Shown piece after piece: positions 48,216 to 61,260 of a stretch of DNA of 64,000 nt. The position numbers and the translations under genes were made by a program. The stretch covers positions 1 through 64,000 of the forward strand of contig CATOCQ010000002.1 in assembly GCA_951640195.1 (NCBI GenBank), read 5' to 3'. The notes beneath the pieces are model-generated. The model ran no database searches. It was given only the letters and a program-made list of their open reading frames with translations, and was not told the origin of the DNA. The stretch's first letter is position 1. Every line of letters begins with the position of its first letter. This stretch comes from Porpolomopsis calyptriformis (taxonomy: Eukaryota > Basidiomycota > Agaricomycetes > Agaricales > Hygrophoraceae).

Positions 48216-48288
48216 AGTCTAAGTTGAAGCCCACTGTGAGTTGCAAAGTCGTCAAGTACTACCCATTCTTAAAGTGAAATGCCTGTGA

Positions 48289-50109
48289 GAGGAACCCCAC
48301 AAGTTCCACAACGAATGCATTGACTCATGGCTAACATTAAAGGATTTGCTACGCAGTAACACATTGTTGGAAGCTTCTGGCATACCGATCCAGACCAACA
48401 TCCTCCTCCTCCCTCGCCTCCAGGCTGCAATTGACATCGAGCAGCATCCAGACTATGACCCGACTGAAGGGCAGGCATTTTTGCCCTATAATCAGCCTCC
48501 TCCGGTAGGGGATATGTCATATATGATAGAACCCAACGATCTCGATGGTAAGGCAGAAATATCGTAACTATTAAATGAAAACATAACATTCCTATACAGG
48601 ACATCCAGGAGATACATGCTGGGGAACAAAGAAAGCCAACCTCTTACCAATGATCAGAGGTATGAACATACTGGCCAATAAGGGACCAAACCCGCCCCTT
48701 TCCCCCCTGCATGTAAGGAAGAGTATTCCCTCTGTCAAAGGTCACCCTCGAACAACTTCAACTGTCAAGAGGTCAAAGAAATCAAGCCACAAGCATCGCA
48801 GGGAGCGACGGCAGGAAGCATCCCTCCACACGATAAAAGTGGGATGCGTCAAGCCTACCAACGTCAGACTGAAACACATCGCGTCATCCATCCCAATATC
48901 GACCACGGTAGCAACGGAGACCCTTCCTGTGACTGGCCCTGGGTTCACAGCTCTGCGGTCAGAGAAGAGCAAGAGGATCGAGATAAAGGAGTATTCTCTG
49001 GAGGATGTGTTGAGAAACGCACCCCAATTTGGGTTTAGAATCCAGGAATGGGATGGCATGTAGGTCGATTTCTACCCAATCAAACAAGATTCTCGATCTG
49101 ATTCGGTGAAAATGTACTGCTAGTCGTGCGACGCCAATCCTCGATTCTGAGGGGCGTGTGGTAGCTCTTCTAGGTGGACGTCCCCAGTCTCCTGAATGGG
49201 AAATCATACACAATGAGGCTGCCCAAAGAATCTCAGAAGCTCGGGGGCTTTGCGAATTTTCTGCAAAGGATGCATCCCACCGCCGGTGCCGCTCTCCATC
49301 CCTCGCCTGCGGTTTTTCATTCGGAGGAGGACAAAAAGTACAGTATACTTTTCCTCTGCCGCTATGTTTTTTTAATCACGATCTTGGAACATTTTCGTAA
49401 AGGTTCCAGGAAATCTTGGCCTTACACACAACAATCACGCGGTCATGACGGATTTGATACAATGCTCTGCCATCCAAAGGATAGCAGGGTTCTCGAACGG
49501 GCTGTTTGCAGCTTGGGCACCACGCCTGTACAAGTACTACTCTACCACGATGTCGGGGCTCCTAGGCCACCATCCACAGCTTAGGATGAACTTCAAAAAT
49601 AGCGTCTGGAGTGCTATGACCTTCAACTTTGGTCCTAAGACGATATGTCTGCCTCATCGCGACTTCTCGAACCTTGCCTTTGGGTGGTGTGCTATTACTG
49701 CGTTAGGAGACTTTGATCCGAAAAAAGGAGGCCACCTTTTACTTTGGGATATTAAGTTGGCGATAGAGTTTCCCCCCGGTTCCACGGTGCTTATCCCTTC
49801 CGCAATATTCTGTCACTCCAACACCAAGGTGCAGGCACACGAGACCCGTGTTTCGTGTACACAGTATGCAGCTGGAGGGCTGTTCAGATGGGTCGAGCAT
49901 GGATATCGGACAGCGAATGATTTCATGATGCAGGATCCGATTGGGAAACTAGCCTGCGACTTGCAATCCTCCCCACGATGGAAGAGGGCATCGGAACTTT
50001 TCTCTACCTATTCAGAGCTAAGAGGGGTAAGCAACTTTCCATACTGCGACTCTTGCATGGCTCCGTTACCCAACAACAACTTTTTCAGGAATCTCCCTCC
50101 GGTTCATAG
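48289..50109 (+). CDS. TET/JBP-like 2OG-Fe(II) dioxygenase, near-complete
   Basis: Exons: frame open from 48,289 to 48,547, then 48,600-49,059, 49,124-49,337, 49,403-50,026 and 50,089-50,109. All four introns are GT-AG and in phase. The joins give DLDGHPGDTCWGTKK, WDGIRATPILDSEGRVVALL and GGGQKVPGNLGLTHNN, typical of the fungal TET/JBP-like family. The catalytic exon has H-R-D near 49,655, a distal His in CHSNT and Arg in HETR. A basic linker (KRSKKSSHKHRRERR) precedes it. The N-terminal exon begins without an ATG after a stop at 48,286 with KFHNECIDSWL, resembling the second half of a RING-H2 finger but lacking the preceding Cys. The first exon is therefore missing, upstream of the retroelement, or lost. 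Oxidation of 5-methylcytosine or a related base in DNA is inferred from the family. Confidence 0.82.
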
Positions 50110-50188
50110 CAGCATATCTACTGTATAGAGGCTATGTCGCAGTGAAATATGTTTAGATTTTGATTTTTTACAAAGCTACTTCTTCGTT

Positions 50189-50291
50189 GTATACAGTATG
50201 GAACGCAAGATTTGCCTGCTAAGAAAACTTTAAATGCCGTCAACCTGTCAATCTATGACATGCCGAGGTAAAGGACCTTGGGTACACTGTA
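50189..50291 (+). repeat. Dispersed ~100-bp repeat, copy in right block
   Basis: Same sequence as 908-1010, carried along in the 49,281-bp repeat. Confidence 0.75.
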
Positions 50292-51479
50292 TGATATTTA
50301 CTGTTTGAAGTATAGTAATACATGACAATCCGAACAGAAAAAAAAAAAACCTACACCTTCGCGCTCACGCGAGTATGAGAGACGCGCCCCGATCAAACGA
50401 TTGAGCTGAACCCGCTCCTTTCGTTTCTGACCATATCGGTGACGAAACTTTGCGGGAAAGTTAGCGCGAAGGAGAATCCCACGTTTAAAAAAAACTCACT
50501 GGAAGAATTTGCGGGAAACGCGGATAAAAAATTGCGCGGCACGGACGGTGAGTGTTTTGAGGAAATGGGCTGGGTCCGAAGGATTTTTACGCGTGACAAA
50601 TGGCTCGGGGGGATGCTCCGGGAGATGGATGTTAAGAATGTCACCTCCAGCTAAGTAGAGGTTGCATTGATTGAACTGAATGGCGGACATGGCGGTGGTG
50701 AAGCGGGATAGGGCAGCGCAAGAAAGAAAGGTGGTGTGTAATAGAAAAACAAAGACTTGCTCGCTGTACTCTTTGCAATGTCCCTGCATTGTATGAATGT
50801 ATGCACTTCGAGTTTCATTGAGGTAGTGATATTCTCATCCTAATACTCCCTTGATAAACTTGAGCCTGTTATGTCCCATACAGCTTGTAGTTGAGGAGGA
50901 AAGTGTCTGATTCTGTTAGCCAAGTAGGTTCCTTGGCTGTAGTGTCTGCACTTTACACAGTGATCAGCATGAGCACGAAGGGTTGACGAATGACTCGATG
51001 CCTAGAAGTTAGAGTTGTAGCCATTCTTTAGTGCGTTTCACTGCAATCAGGGTGCTGGTTGAAGTTTCCTGACTTAGTCATTCACTCGTGCCCACTTCAA
51101 CACAAAGCAGCAATTGAACGACCATCCAGCTCACAAGTATCGGCTTCGAAACTCACTGAGAGACCTCCAGGTTAACCTAGAGATTGGTTGGTTCACCATG
51201 CAAGGCTAATTCAATAGCAATCTGCAACTCAAGCTCAAATAACCATTACAACGAAAAGAAATTAAATTTGGAGATTAAAGTGAGGTATCTGAATTAAATA
51301 AAGGGAATGAAAGCGTACGAGAGTATACGTGCATGAGTATGATTGAGTGTGCGAGAGTGTATCTAGGAGAACGTATGTGCGAGGAGCGCTGTGCGTATGA
51401 AAGCATATGTAAAAGAGCTGTGGATGTGAGAGCATATGTACGAGAGCAATTATTCAAAGGACATACATGCGGATTGGGA
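50292..51479. other. Intergenic, right-copy counterpart of 1011-2198
   Basis: Two of the three observed differences between the long repeats lie here: T at 50,533 and T at 51,390, against C in the left copy, both at CpG. No gene is seen. Confidence 0.6.
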
Positions 51480-52553
51480 TTACAGTCCGAGAGACGTCAA
51501 GGAGATGCTCATATTAGTGAGCTCGCGGTCATCGTTCATCGCTGCTGCTTTTGCTGCCGCTTTTTCGTCTTCGGCTTCCCGCAGCATCTGTTCAAGCGAT
51601 ACACCAAAGCGGGGTGCCTTACCAGCTTTTGCCTTGGGGAGACCTTCCGGAATGTAGTAGCGACAGAATCTATTGCAAAGGTGATCATCGGTGAAATGTT
51701 GAAAACAGGCCCCTATGTTGCCACCAGCGAAGAGGTTTCCGGAGAGTTCACTAAATATCATTCCATGAGTAAAATTGATGTGTGAGCATGCAACAAAATT
51801 TACGGGGCTGTTATGATTTGGGGATCAGAAAGTAGTGATGTACCACCTATTCTCAGGAAATAATCAGAATGCGGAATCAGTTAAATGCGAAAACAAACCT
51901 TGAACATCTGAAACGAAAGCCAACTTTTGAGTCTTCACATATTGAACATGCTGAGCGAAGGCGAGAAATTCGCCTATCTGTTGTCGCTCAAGGTTGTTGG
52001 GGTGGGAAAGAGGAGAGCTACGGTCGTTATTGATGTACTTGAGAAACTCGCCGTCGGTGTCCTCATCAATACACTCCTCAATCAAGAAAGTATGCCGCTC
52101 TTTATCGTCTGCAACGGCTAGGGCTACCCGAACGAAACGCAATCGAGGAATCGGGAACGATGGAGGACCGCGTTGTGCATTCTCCTGCTCCACAAAGTCA
52201 TACGCGAGTTGCATCAAAGCTGCACCCCATGTCGCACAGTACGACTCTACCGTCAACTTCTTTAATTGGGTATGGCTATTATAAACAATGCGGGATGGTG
52301 CACGACCGAGCGCCCCATCAGCATCATGATAAAAGCATTGCTTGACGCACACTTTTGTGGAGGATGAAGTCGACTGGAAGATAGGGATATTGGTATGACC
52401 GATGTGTGCAACTTTGAAGGCACCGGCCTTTGGTTTCATCTTTGGATTGAATGTGATTGTAGCTCGAATGGGGGGTTCTTTTATAACTGTCGCAACGAGA
52501 CCGTAAGCATGCGGCCATAGGACTCTTACAGCATGGCCCGACCTCCAGTCCAA
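51480..52553 (-). CDS. Alpha-kinase family protein, right copy
   Basis: Model: complement(join(51480..51750, 51804..51846, 51899..52553)). The protein sequence is identical to the left copy (2199-3272), including the DHLCNRFC zinc block and the unresolved N-terminus, so both copies have equal coding potential. Confidence 0.85.
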
Positions 52554-52820
52554 TTATCTCTCCCGGGACGGGATGCGAGGGATAGTCATGTATTCAGCGA
52601 TGCTCATGTCTCACTCCACCGGGCAAGTATTACCTCCCGACGCTAGCTTCATTCACTGTGATGATGCCCTGCCTATGCCCTACCAGCGTTATGCGTGGTT
52701 CACAACTCCACTGTGGCCATCACCCTTCCAACCTCAATAATGATCAAGTATCAGCGGATATTCAGCACCTGTCTCCTTGCGGTGAACAGGGGGAATGGGA
52801 ATCACCATCAAGTTACTGAG

Positions 52821-53621
52821 CCATGGCTGAAATGAACGAATTCTGTTGGAAGTTAGTGTGGGAGAGGGGTCTACACAGTTTCAGTGAACTCCTTCTGAAC
52901 CCCTCTGTTCCGAACAGAGTGGACTTGACCAAAATGTGGTTCGGTTCCTTGTACAGCCACAATTGTGCTCTTTGTGGTGCGGTGAAGCAGCTTAGCAATA
53001 CCAGTTAAGCTGGCGCAGTCTGCTACACTTTTACGCTGGCAAAGTTAGCCACGCTACCTTACTGTCTAGGCCTCAAGGCAGTAAGGTAGCGTGGCCAGAA
53101 CCAAGCCAATCGACGGTGAATGGTAGTATAGCACTATGCAACACCCAGTGGTTGCATAGCACTCGGTGTTCGCTGACGGGACATGACCCCAGTCTGAAAA
53201 CTAAGAGGAAAGAAAACCAAGCCAACCAACAGGTGAATGTAGCATAATGCCACGTTACATCTGCTGACTGCATAGCGCATTCGCCATTCGCCATTCATTC
53301 GGTGTTCACCTACGGAATGTGAACCTACCCGTGTGAAGTAAATCAACAAGCCAAAAAATCGAGTGATGAACGGCGGCATAAGACGTGTTACACCCACTGA
53401 TTGCATCACGCATTTATTCAGTGTTAGCCAACAGGACATGAACTTACCGCAGTCTGAAACTAACAGGTCAGTAACACACACTGAGTACATAAGAGTCAGT
53501 GTTCGCCGACAGCACGTGAGCGGTCTATAAACTAGGAGGCGAGAAAACCAAGCCAATCAACAACTGAACGGTGCAACACCAGCTGAGTGCATAGCGCCGA
53601 CAGGATATGAACTTACCGAGG
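52821..53621 (+). repeat. Dispersed element, right copy
   Basis: Counterpart of 3540-4340. It includes the perfect 17-bp hairpin at 53,048-53,095. Confidence 0.7.
53048..53095. repeat. Perfect 17-bp inverted repeat, right copy
   Basis: Arms 53,048-53,064 and 53,079-53,095 are unchanged from the left copy. Confidence 0.85.
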
Positions 53622-55311
53622 TCAGAAACCAAAAAGCCAGACATTCAACCCAATCGACGGCCAACGATAGCATGACGCCGCGTCGAACCCACTGATTGCA
53701 TAACGCAGTTATCAGTGTTCATCGAGAGGAGATGAATGTACACCGGTCTGCGAATCAAGATGTCAGACAGTGAACGGTGCAACACCGACTGAGTGCATAG
53801 CGCATTCGGTGTCCGCCGACAGAATATGAACTTACCGAAGTCAGAAACCAACAAGCCAGACATTCAACCCAATTGACGATCCAACGATGGCATGACGCCG
53901 CGTCGAACCCACTGATTGCATAACGCAGTTATCAGTGTTCATTGAGAGGAGATGAATGTACACCGGTCTGCGAATCAAGATGTCAGACAGTGAGCGGTGC
54001 AACACCGACTGAGTGCATAGCGCATTCAGTGTCCGCCGACAGAATATGAACTTACCGAAGTCAGAAACCAACAAGCCAGACATTCAACCCAATTGACGAT
54101 CCAACGATGGCATGACGCCGCGTCGAACCCACTGATTGCATAACGCAGTTATCAGTGTTCATCGAGAGGAGATGAATGTACACCGGTCGGCAAGCCAATC
54201 GACAAGTGAGCGATGCAACACCCGTTGACTACAGAACGCATTCAGTGTCCACCGACAGAATATGAACTCACCGAGGTCAGAAACCAACAAGCCAGACATT
54301 CAACCCAATTGACGATCCAACGATGGCATGACGCCGCGTCGAACCCACTGATTGCATAACGCAGTTATCAGTGTTTCATTGAGAGGAGATGAATGTACAC
54401 CGGTCTGCGAATCAGGATGTCAGACAGTGAACGGTGCAATACCGACTGAGTGCATGGCGCATTCAGTGTCCGCCGACAGAATATGAACTTACCGAGGTCA
54501 GAAACCAACAAGCCAGACATTCAACCCAATTGACGATTCAACGATGGCATGACGCCGCGTCGAACCCACTGATTGCATAACGCAGTTATCAGTGTTCATC
54601 GAGAGGAGATGAATGTACACCGGTCTGCGAATCAAGATGTCAGACAGTGAACGGTGCAACACCGACTGAGTGCATAGCGCATTCAGTGTCCGCCGACAGA
54701 ATATGAACTTACCCAGGTCAGAAACCAACAAGCCAGACATTCAACCCAATTGACGAGCAAACAATGGCATGACACCGTGTCGAACCCACTGATTGCATAA
54801 CGCAGTTATCAGTGTTCATCGAGAGGAGATGAATGTACACCGGTCGGCAAGCCAATCGACAAGTGAGCGGTGCAACACCTGTTGACTACAGAACGCATTC
54901 AGTGTCCGCCGACAGAATATGAACTCACCGAGGTCAGAAACCAACAAGCCAGACATTCAACCCAATTGACGATCCAACGATGGCATGACGCCGCGTCGAA
55001 CCCACTGATTGCATAACGCAGTTATCAGTGTTTCATTGAGAGGAGATGAATGACACCGGTCTGCGAATCAAGATGTCAGACAGTGAACAGTGCAACACCG
55101 ACTGAGTGCATAGCGCATTCAGTGTCCGCCGACAGAATATGAACTTACCGAGGTCAGAAACCAACAAGCCAGACATTCAACCCAATTGACGAGCAAACGA
55201 TGGCATGACGCCGCGTAAACCCACTGATTGCATAACGCAGTTATCAGTGTTCATCGAGAGGAAATGAATGTACATCGGTCTGCAAATCAAGATGTCAGAA
55301 ACCGACGGGTG
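53622..55311 (+). repeat. ~219-bp satellite, right copy
   Basis: Eight units, with the same unit lengths and 657-bp higher-order period as 4341-6030. One substitution was noticed, A at 54,251 for G at 4970, again at a CpG. Equal unit number in both copies means no expansion or contraction since duplication. Confidence 0.93.
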
Positions 55312-56002
55312 AACGAACAGTTGTATAACGCCGCACACTCACCACCTGCATCCCCAACCCGCTGGCCAATCTGTGTTTCCTGAGGATGGGTAGGCACTGC
55401 TTGCGTATTCCCGGGCGCGAGTATTCGCGCAGTGGTTGAACCCAGAGCCAGAGGAGCGCCTCCTGACTGGACTGTCTGCATCTCGCATTCAGTAAGAATC
55501 GGGAGGGCATAAACAGAGTCGAAATTTTTTCGAACTCAGCCGCCGGGACAAAATGCTTTGTATTATCTTGTTTACGAATCATTCCATTTTCGTAGAGCGT
55601 GAAAGGGGCAGTATATCTCCCGCAGCTTCTTGCTGTCAGCCACCACCTCTCCACTGAGCAGCCTCAGCGGTAACGCGAGAGGGCACTAAATGAGCAGGCC
55701 TTAGGGCGTGTCTATCATTTGAGGCAGCCTGCTGCAACCGACCCCCTTATCCGCCGATACTCCTACCCCTCTCCACCTCCTAGAGGGGTCAGAGGACTCA
55801 AGGTGGTTCACAACGCTGAACTCAAACTCAACCGAGAATCGCGGAGAGATGGATGTAATCGCCGATTAGTTTAATGGATCAGAAACACTGATTTAATATT
55901 AATCGTGGGGCCATCTTGATTTGAAATTTCAGCGATGGGTATATCTTCTCAACTTTCAAAGATCGGATACACTTACAGAGTTGCAAAGTTCACATTGAAA
56001 TC
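55312..56002. other. No gene supported, right copy of 6031-6721
   Basis: Same content as the left copy. Confidence 0.5.
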
Positions 56003-58111
56003 ATGGCTACCGCTGATGTTGGCGAGCTCAAAGCAATCGAAAATCAATTTTACGGCCCGATTCTCATTGCGGGTTTGTGACTTAACCCATCCGCCTCTCG
56101 TCTGGTGCTAATTGTGTGGGGACGAAGAGTACTTCACTTTTGCGTGCGTCTGACCGTTCCGATTTGAACACACTTTTTGATTGGACACAATATAACAGTC
56201 TGTTTGGCATAATATATCTCCAAGTGTATCAGTACTTCTTTTCGACTAGAGGACTGGTTAAAGATCCCTTCCACATGAAGTTCCTGGTGAGTGATCACCT
56301 CGTCATGTCTCCCCTGATAATTGCTCATTTTCAGGTGGGATTTCAATGGAAAGTAATGCCTTGAGTATGACGGTCGAGCTTACACCCTCCTAGGTGTCTT
56401 GAATGCGTGATTACTGCTGCAATCGCCCATGTGGGCTACACCTTTCTCGTTACAAACTTTGGAGACCCTGCGGCCCTTGCTACGCCATTCTGGTATGATC
56501 TACGCCCTCAGCATTCACAATTCTCCGTAACTCCGATTGATGATTCGATAGGAGTTTCGATGTAGGTGATAGTCTGCTTCATTATTATTTTATTTTATTA
56601 CTTTGCACTTTAAATCGATGGTCCCACAGGTGATATATGCTGTGAGGGTGGGTACTTCCGTGATCCTGGCCATGCCGTTGATATTTACTTGAATGGGATT
56701 AATGGGTAGGAACTTCAGATGTTTTGCACACGATGGTGCGCAATACATGGTTGAAAATGTCCTCGTTACTCACTTTGCGATGGCAGCATGTTCTTGCGTC
56801 GACTGTTCATCAGCAAGTGGGCCTCTATAAGCCCACCTACTCCTTCCGCTGATGTTAAAATGATAGTGAGCAAAGGGAGCATAGTTTTAACAGCGTGGAT
56901 TGTAAATTCACCAGTTCTTCTCATCGAGACGTTGCTCATGCCTGTTTAGGTAGCCTGGTCGTTAGCCGAGTTCGGTGAGACGTTAGGGTTAACAAGAGCC
57001 ACGACACCTAACGAGCAGGTTTCTTTGCAGCGATCGGGACAAGTACGTTCCACTCTCAAATTGATATGATAGGAATCTAATAGGAGTGGCAGCCATCACT
57101 GTGCAGCTGTTTGTTTCGGAAAATGTTCTTGATGGATCCATGTCGTGATGATTAATTTCCATCTAGCTTTGGTTTCCGGACCCTTGTGTCGTACCCCAAA
57201 GTAAGCAGCAGGTCTAGGACGATTCCAAGATGACCGCTGTGCGCCCTTCTAACTTATTAATAAATTCACCTTCTTCTCCAGGAGTTTTATAACCTTGCGA
57301 TTGCGGGTCAAACTTCCTTGTTGGTGGCAGACATAAGCCTCGCTATTGCGCTGTGCTACTATCTGTACAAATCAAGAACTGGGTTTAGGCGGTGCGCTGC
57401 GCCGATTTTATTGTTCGAGCGTTACGCACCTGATAATCTACCTTCAGGATGGACACAATCCTTCGGGTTTTGATGGTTTACACCGTGAATACCAGTACGC
57501 AGAGCTAATGTACATGATTTCTGCCAGTGGTTCACTGTTGCTTATTGCAGCTGTACTCGTCTGGTAAGAAGTTTCTGATCAGATCAGTTCTGATTTGATG
57601 AACCAAGCGGTTTAAAATATAGCATTGCTTCGCTGATCTCGTTCGCATTTGTAGGGAGATTTCTCTGCTCGATTGTGTTAAATGATTAATACCTTCGACA
57701 GTTCCAACACGCTAACAACTTCGATTGCTGGCCTGGCCTTGTTGCTCAAAACAAACGTGCGTATGCTTTATATCTTGCGAGATTGTCTGCGAAAAATGGA
57801 TCCCATAGTGTACTTCATTTCCTTAATGGCGGGGTGAGTTAAGCGATAATAGATTTGGACCCAAAGCTCATCTCCTTCCACCAAGTATAATGGCACGAGA
57901 AGATTTCCGTGACCAGCAAAACCTTGAACCGCAGGTGTCGATCTGTCTACCACTCACGATAACTTCAACCACCTGCAGTTCGCCGATCGTAACGATGGAC
58001 AGGGTTAGCTATCACTCATTTGTTGATATCCTTTTACTTTTGTTAACTTTTCCAGCCGAACACCCAGATGATGGCTGACGCCGTTAAAAGGGATATCGAT
58101 ATCGAAAATTA
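56003..58111 (+). CDS. DUF6534-like membrane protein, right copy
   Basis: Counterpart of 6722-8830 with the same blocks (LFGIIYLQVYQYFF, VITAAIAHVGYTFLV, ADISLAIALCYYLY). The unresolved joins are present here too, so any damage predates the duplication. Confidence 0.5.
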
Positions 58112-58138
58112 GTTGTTATGTATCAGTGTCGGGTGGTT

Positions 58139-58173
58139 GAAGAAGAAGAAGAAGAAGAAGAAGAAGAAGAAGA
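58139..58173 (+). repeat. (GAA)n microsatellite, right copy
   Basis: Same unit number as at 8858-8892. An unchanged length at such an unstable locus points to a very recent duplication or an artefact. Confidence 0.9.
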
Positions 58174-58443
58174 TGTTGAAGTGTATGATGATGTCGAGAA
58201 GTAACAGAGAATATCCACTGCTTTGCTTTTCAAATTGTGAAACGACCCTAGGAGATTTGGCAGCTGCAAGCTTCCCGCTGGCGAAGAGGGGTCAACAAGT
58301 GGCTGATTTCAGCTTCTGCAGCAGGATCTTTCGCCCACATCAGCCATGGATGTGTGCAACAATATTGACCTGTCTTGGGAAGTGGTTATGGGGGAAATAT
58401 ATTACAAATTGGCGATTATAGGTCGCTGTATTAGAAAACGAAC

Positions 58444-59048
58444 CTAGAAGGGAAGGCCTAAGGGGACACGCAAAACGTCCTCGGGCAAGCTCCAAAACTT
58501 CATCTTGCTTGGGTCCAGGATATTGCCCGTGTTGGCAATGAACCTGTCCCGGATCTCGAGATCTATTGGCATCTCCTTGAAGCGAAGGTTCGGGTTGTTG
58601 ATGTCATTGGTACGCCTTGTGATGAAGGCATGGACATGATTTCCACCCTGATCATACCAGTCTGCATTGGGAATTGAATGTGAGCATGTGGGAGAGGTGG
58701 AGGAAAATGTGAGGGACATTGGGGCCATGGAAGCAATGTTTTTAAATCTCCACGTCGTGGCTTTAGGGCTCGCCAGCTCATGAAATTCATCCAGGCTTCG
58801 GTAACAGTTAACTGGGGTTCTCCAGGGGCAGGGCCCAAGCCTTGGGCATTGAGGAAACGGACAAGTTCATCCTGGTCAATTGTGTATCCTGCGAAAATTC
58901 TGACCATGCTTTGTCCAAATAGATGTAAGATGTGAGATTGAGATGAAATACTATGCTTTCCAGTGTACAAACCTCGGTAGTGAGTATTGCTGGGGTGTGT
59001 AGGTGGGTGGAGGTCGTTGGGAAAGAGGAAGTAGCCTAACATCTGCAA
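58444..59048 (-). CDS. Hypothetical ~171-aa protein, right copy
   Basis: Model: complement(join(58444..58661, 58754..59048)), identical to 9163-9767. Confidence 0.6.
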
Positions 59049-59161
59049 ATAAACGAGATCAGCTTTATTTGGGCTGACGGGGACAGACGGTAACGGTAGG
59101 TAGTATTCTGTCTTCTTCCTCTTGTTCTGCTGCTACTTCAAAGGATGATTGTTGTCTACAG

Positions 59162-59891
59162 ATGGTTGATTTCGACCCAGAGGATAGCAGGATTCCACAG
59201 AAACTTCGAAATAGAATCGCAAGCTGGGCCACAAAGGTGCCTAGGCTGCAGCGCTCACAGTATGGGCCGATAGACAAGTACTTGAACCTCAAGTTCCCAG
59301 ATGAGATGGTGAAGCCCCAGGGGCTGATTCGGCAGATAATGTCAGAAGAGGAGGTGGAGATGGTGGTGGGGATGGAGGGCTTGGTAGAGGAGGATGGGCT
59401 GTTGGATGTCGGTAACACGAGTATGATGAGTGTTGATTCGACAGGTATGTTGGCTCAGAAGATGTGGATGGCTCTGATTAAAGAGCTCTGCAGGACAATA
59501 TGTCTCGAAACGGGAGCAAAAACGGTACCCGGATTTTATCGTGACAAGCTATTACAACGATGAGGAGAAATACGACAAGGTTCGGCTGATTATTGAAATC
59601 GGCTCGGTTTACAAGCGAGAAGGAGAATCATCGGAGAAGGCGAAAGACGAAATTCAAAAGCAATTACACGATTACATGGTGATTCTCGGGGAAGAGGGTG
59701 CGCGATGGGCAAAAAGTGTGCTTGGTGTGGCGATACTGGGAACTGAGGTTTGTTTTAGTCGGCCACGGAGGCAGGGTGGGTCGATCGCGTTTACGAAACC
59801 TTCGAAGTGGTATAGTTTGTATGACGGGATGTTTGTGAAGGAGATCAACAAGGTAGCGATGATGTGCAAAGAGGACGGGGGTGAGGATTAG
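59162..59891 (+). CDS. Small nuclease-like (PD-E) protein, right copy
   Basis: Model: join(59162..59444, 59494..59891), identical to 9881-10610, with the YPDFIV and LIIEIGS motifs unchanged. Confidence 0.55.
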
Positions 59892-61260
59892 GTGTATGTA
59901 TACGGAGATGGTGTATTTGTACAGCGATGTAAATGTAGGATGTAGGATTTGGATTTGGATTTGGATATGGGTAGCGCAAGACAATGAACAGGCGAAGGGG
60001 TCGAGCCAACTAAATTATCAGGTTATTGGGAGGGTGTTACTGCGTTTGTTTGCGCTAAGGGCCTCAACGACCCCTGGATCCATCATCTGTGATTTTGGAT
60101 TTTGGTCTAGAACGTTGTCTTTCTCCACACATCCCGCATTATGCCCAGCCCCAGATCCAGTATATCCCGATCCCTCCCCATCTGTTTCTGCCCAGTCCAA
60201 TGCTATCAGGATGAAACCTGCTATCAATATTGGTTCACCAGGCCAACATCTGGCACGACATCCTCGGATGCCTCCCAATACGGACTACAACTTGGGAATC
60301 TGTGTTAAGGAAGACTCGAGGTCTCTGCCCGAGAATTCAGATTCCGGTCATGCAAATCTCTTGAAGGGAGAGAAAGCACATACTCATAGGAAACTCCGTG
60401 AGAAAGAGGACAAGAATGATCTGGAACCTATGCAATCCACAGCTTTGCGAGTGCCTGTGGCCACTGAGCCCACCAATAGGGTTTTAAATGACCATTCAGC
60501 TTACAAGGGTCATGGAAGGTACGCTCAGCAAGTTTCCAAGTGCGTCTTGTCTCTTGTGTTGTTCTTTGACCAGCATTCAACATAAACTATGTCGTACCAA
60601 AACCACGATAAACACCCTTTACACTATAGATCCTGCTCACAACGAAGGGTGTGACTTTGCGTACGAGGAAGTTGTGAGAGGGAAGGAAGACCGACAGAAA
60701 ATGGATGCGGGAGATTGCAAGAGCTGCCGTGACGTGGGTGCTTCCGCCTTACCATTTCATTGCAGCTGTTGAATTAATCGATCTGAAGTATTACGAAGCC
60801 ATTGGGACCCTTCCAGATAGATTACAGCCTCCACTTTGACGCTCGCGCTCGCCGTCACCTGTATGACGGTGTCAGCATCGCGGCCTCGCTGCCATTGCTC
60901 TAATGGACGTAGATACAAATACGGAGTTTGATGAGGGACGCCAGCGGGCACATAGATGCAGATGGTGCGCGCACGACACTAGGGTATTGGAATATTGGAT
61001 TCTTGAATACGCAAGAGGTGTCGGAGATCAACGAAAAAGCGAAAGAGATGCACAGGGTGAAAATGGTGAAGGTAAAAGGGGAGGTTGTGAGAGGGGCTAC
61101 ACATTTTAGAATAGATATTGTTGACACAGCTCATTCACCGACTTGCCTCCATTGTCATTCCTTCAATGGGACCGAAGTCGATCTCAACCTCAATACCTCT
61201 CCCCTACCGCATCTGGTCAATCTTCATCTTTTGGAGTACCATTGGCCGGGGGTGATTCAT
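59892..61260. other. No convincing gene, right copy of 10,611-11,979
   Basis: Same content as the left copy, with no additional signal. Confidence 0.4.
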
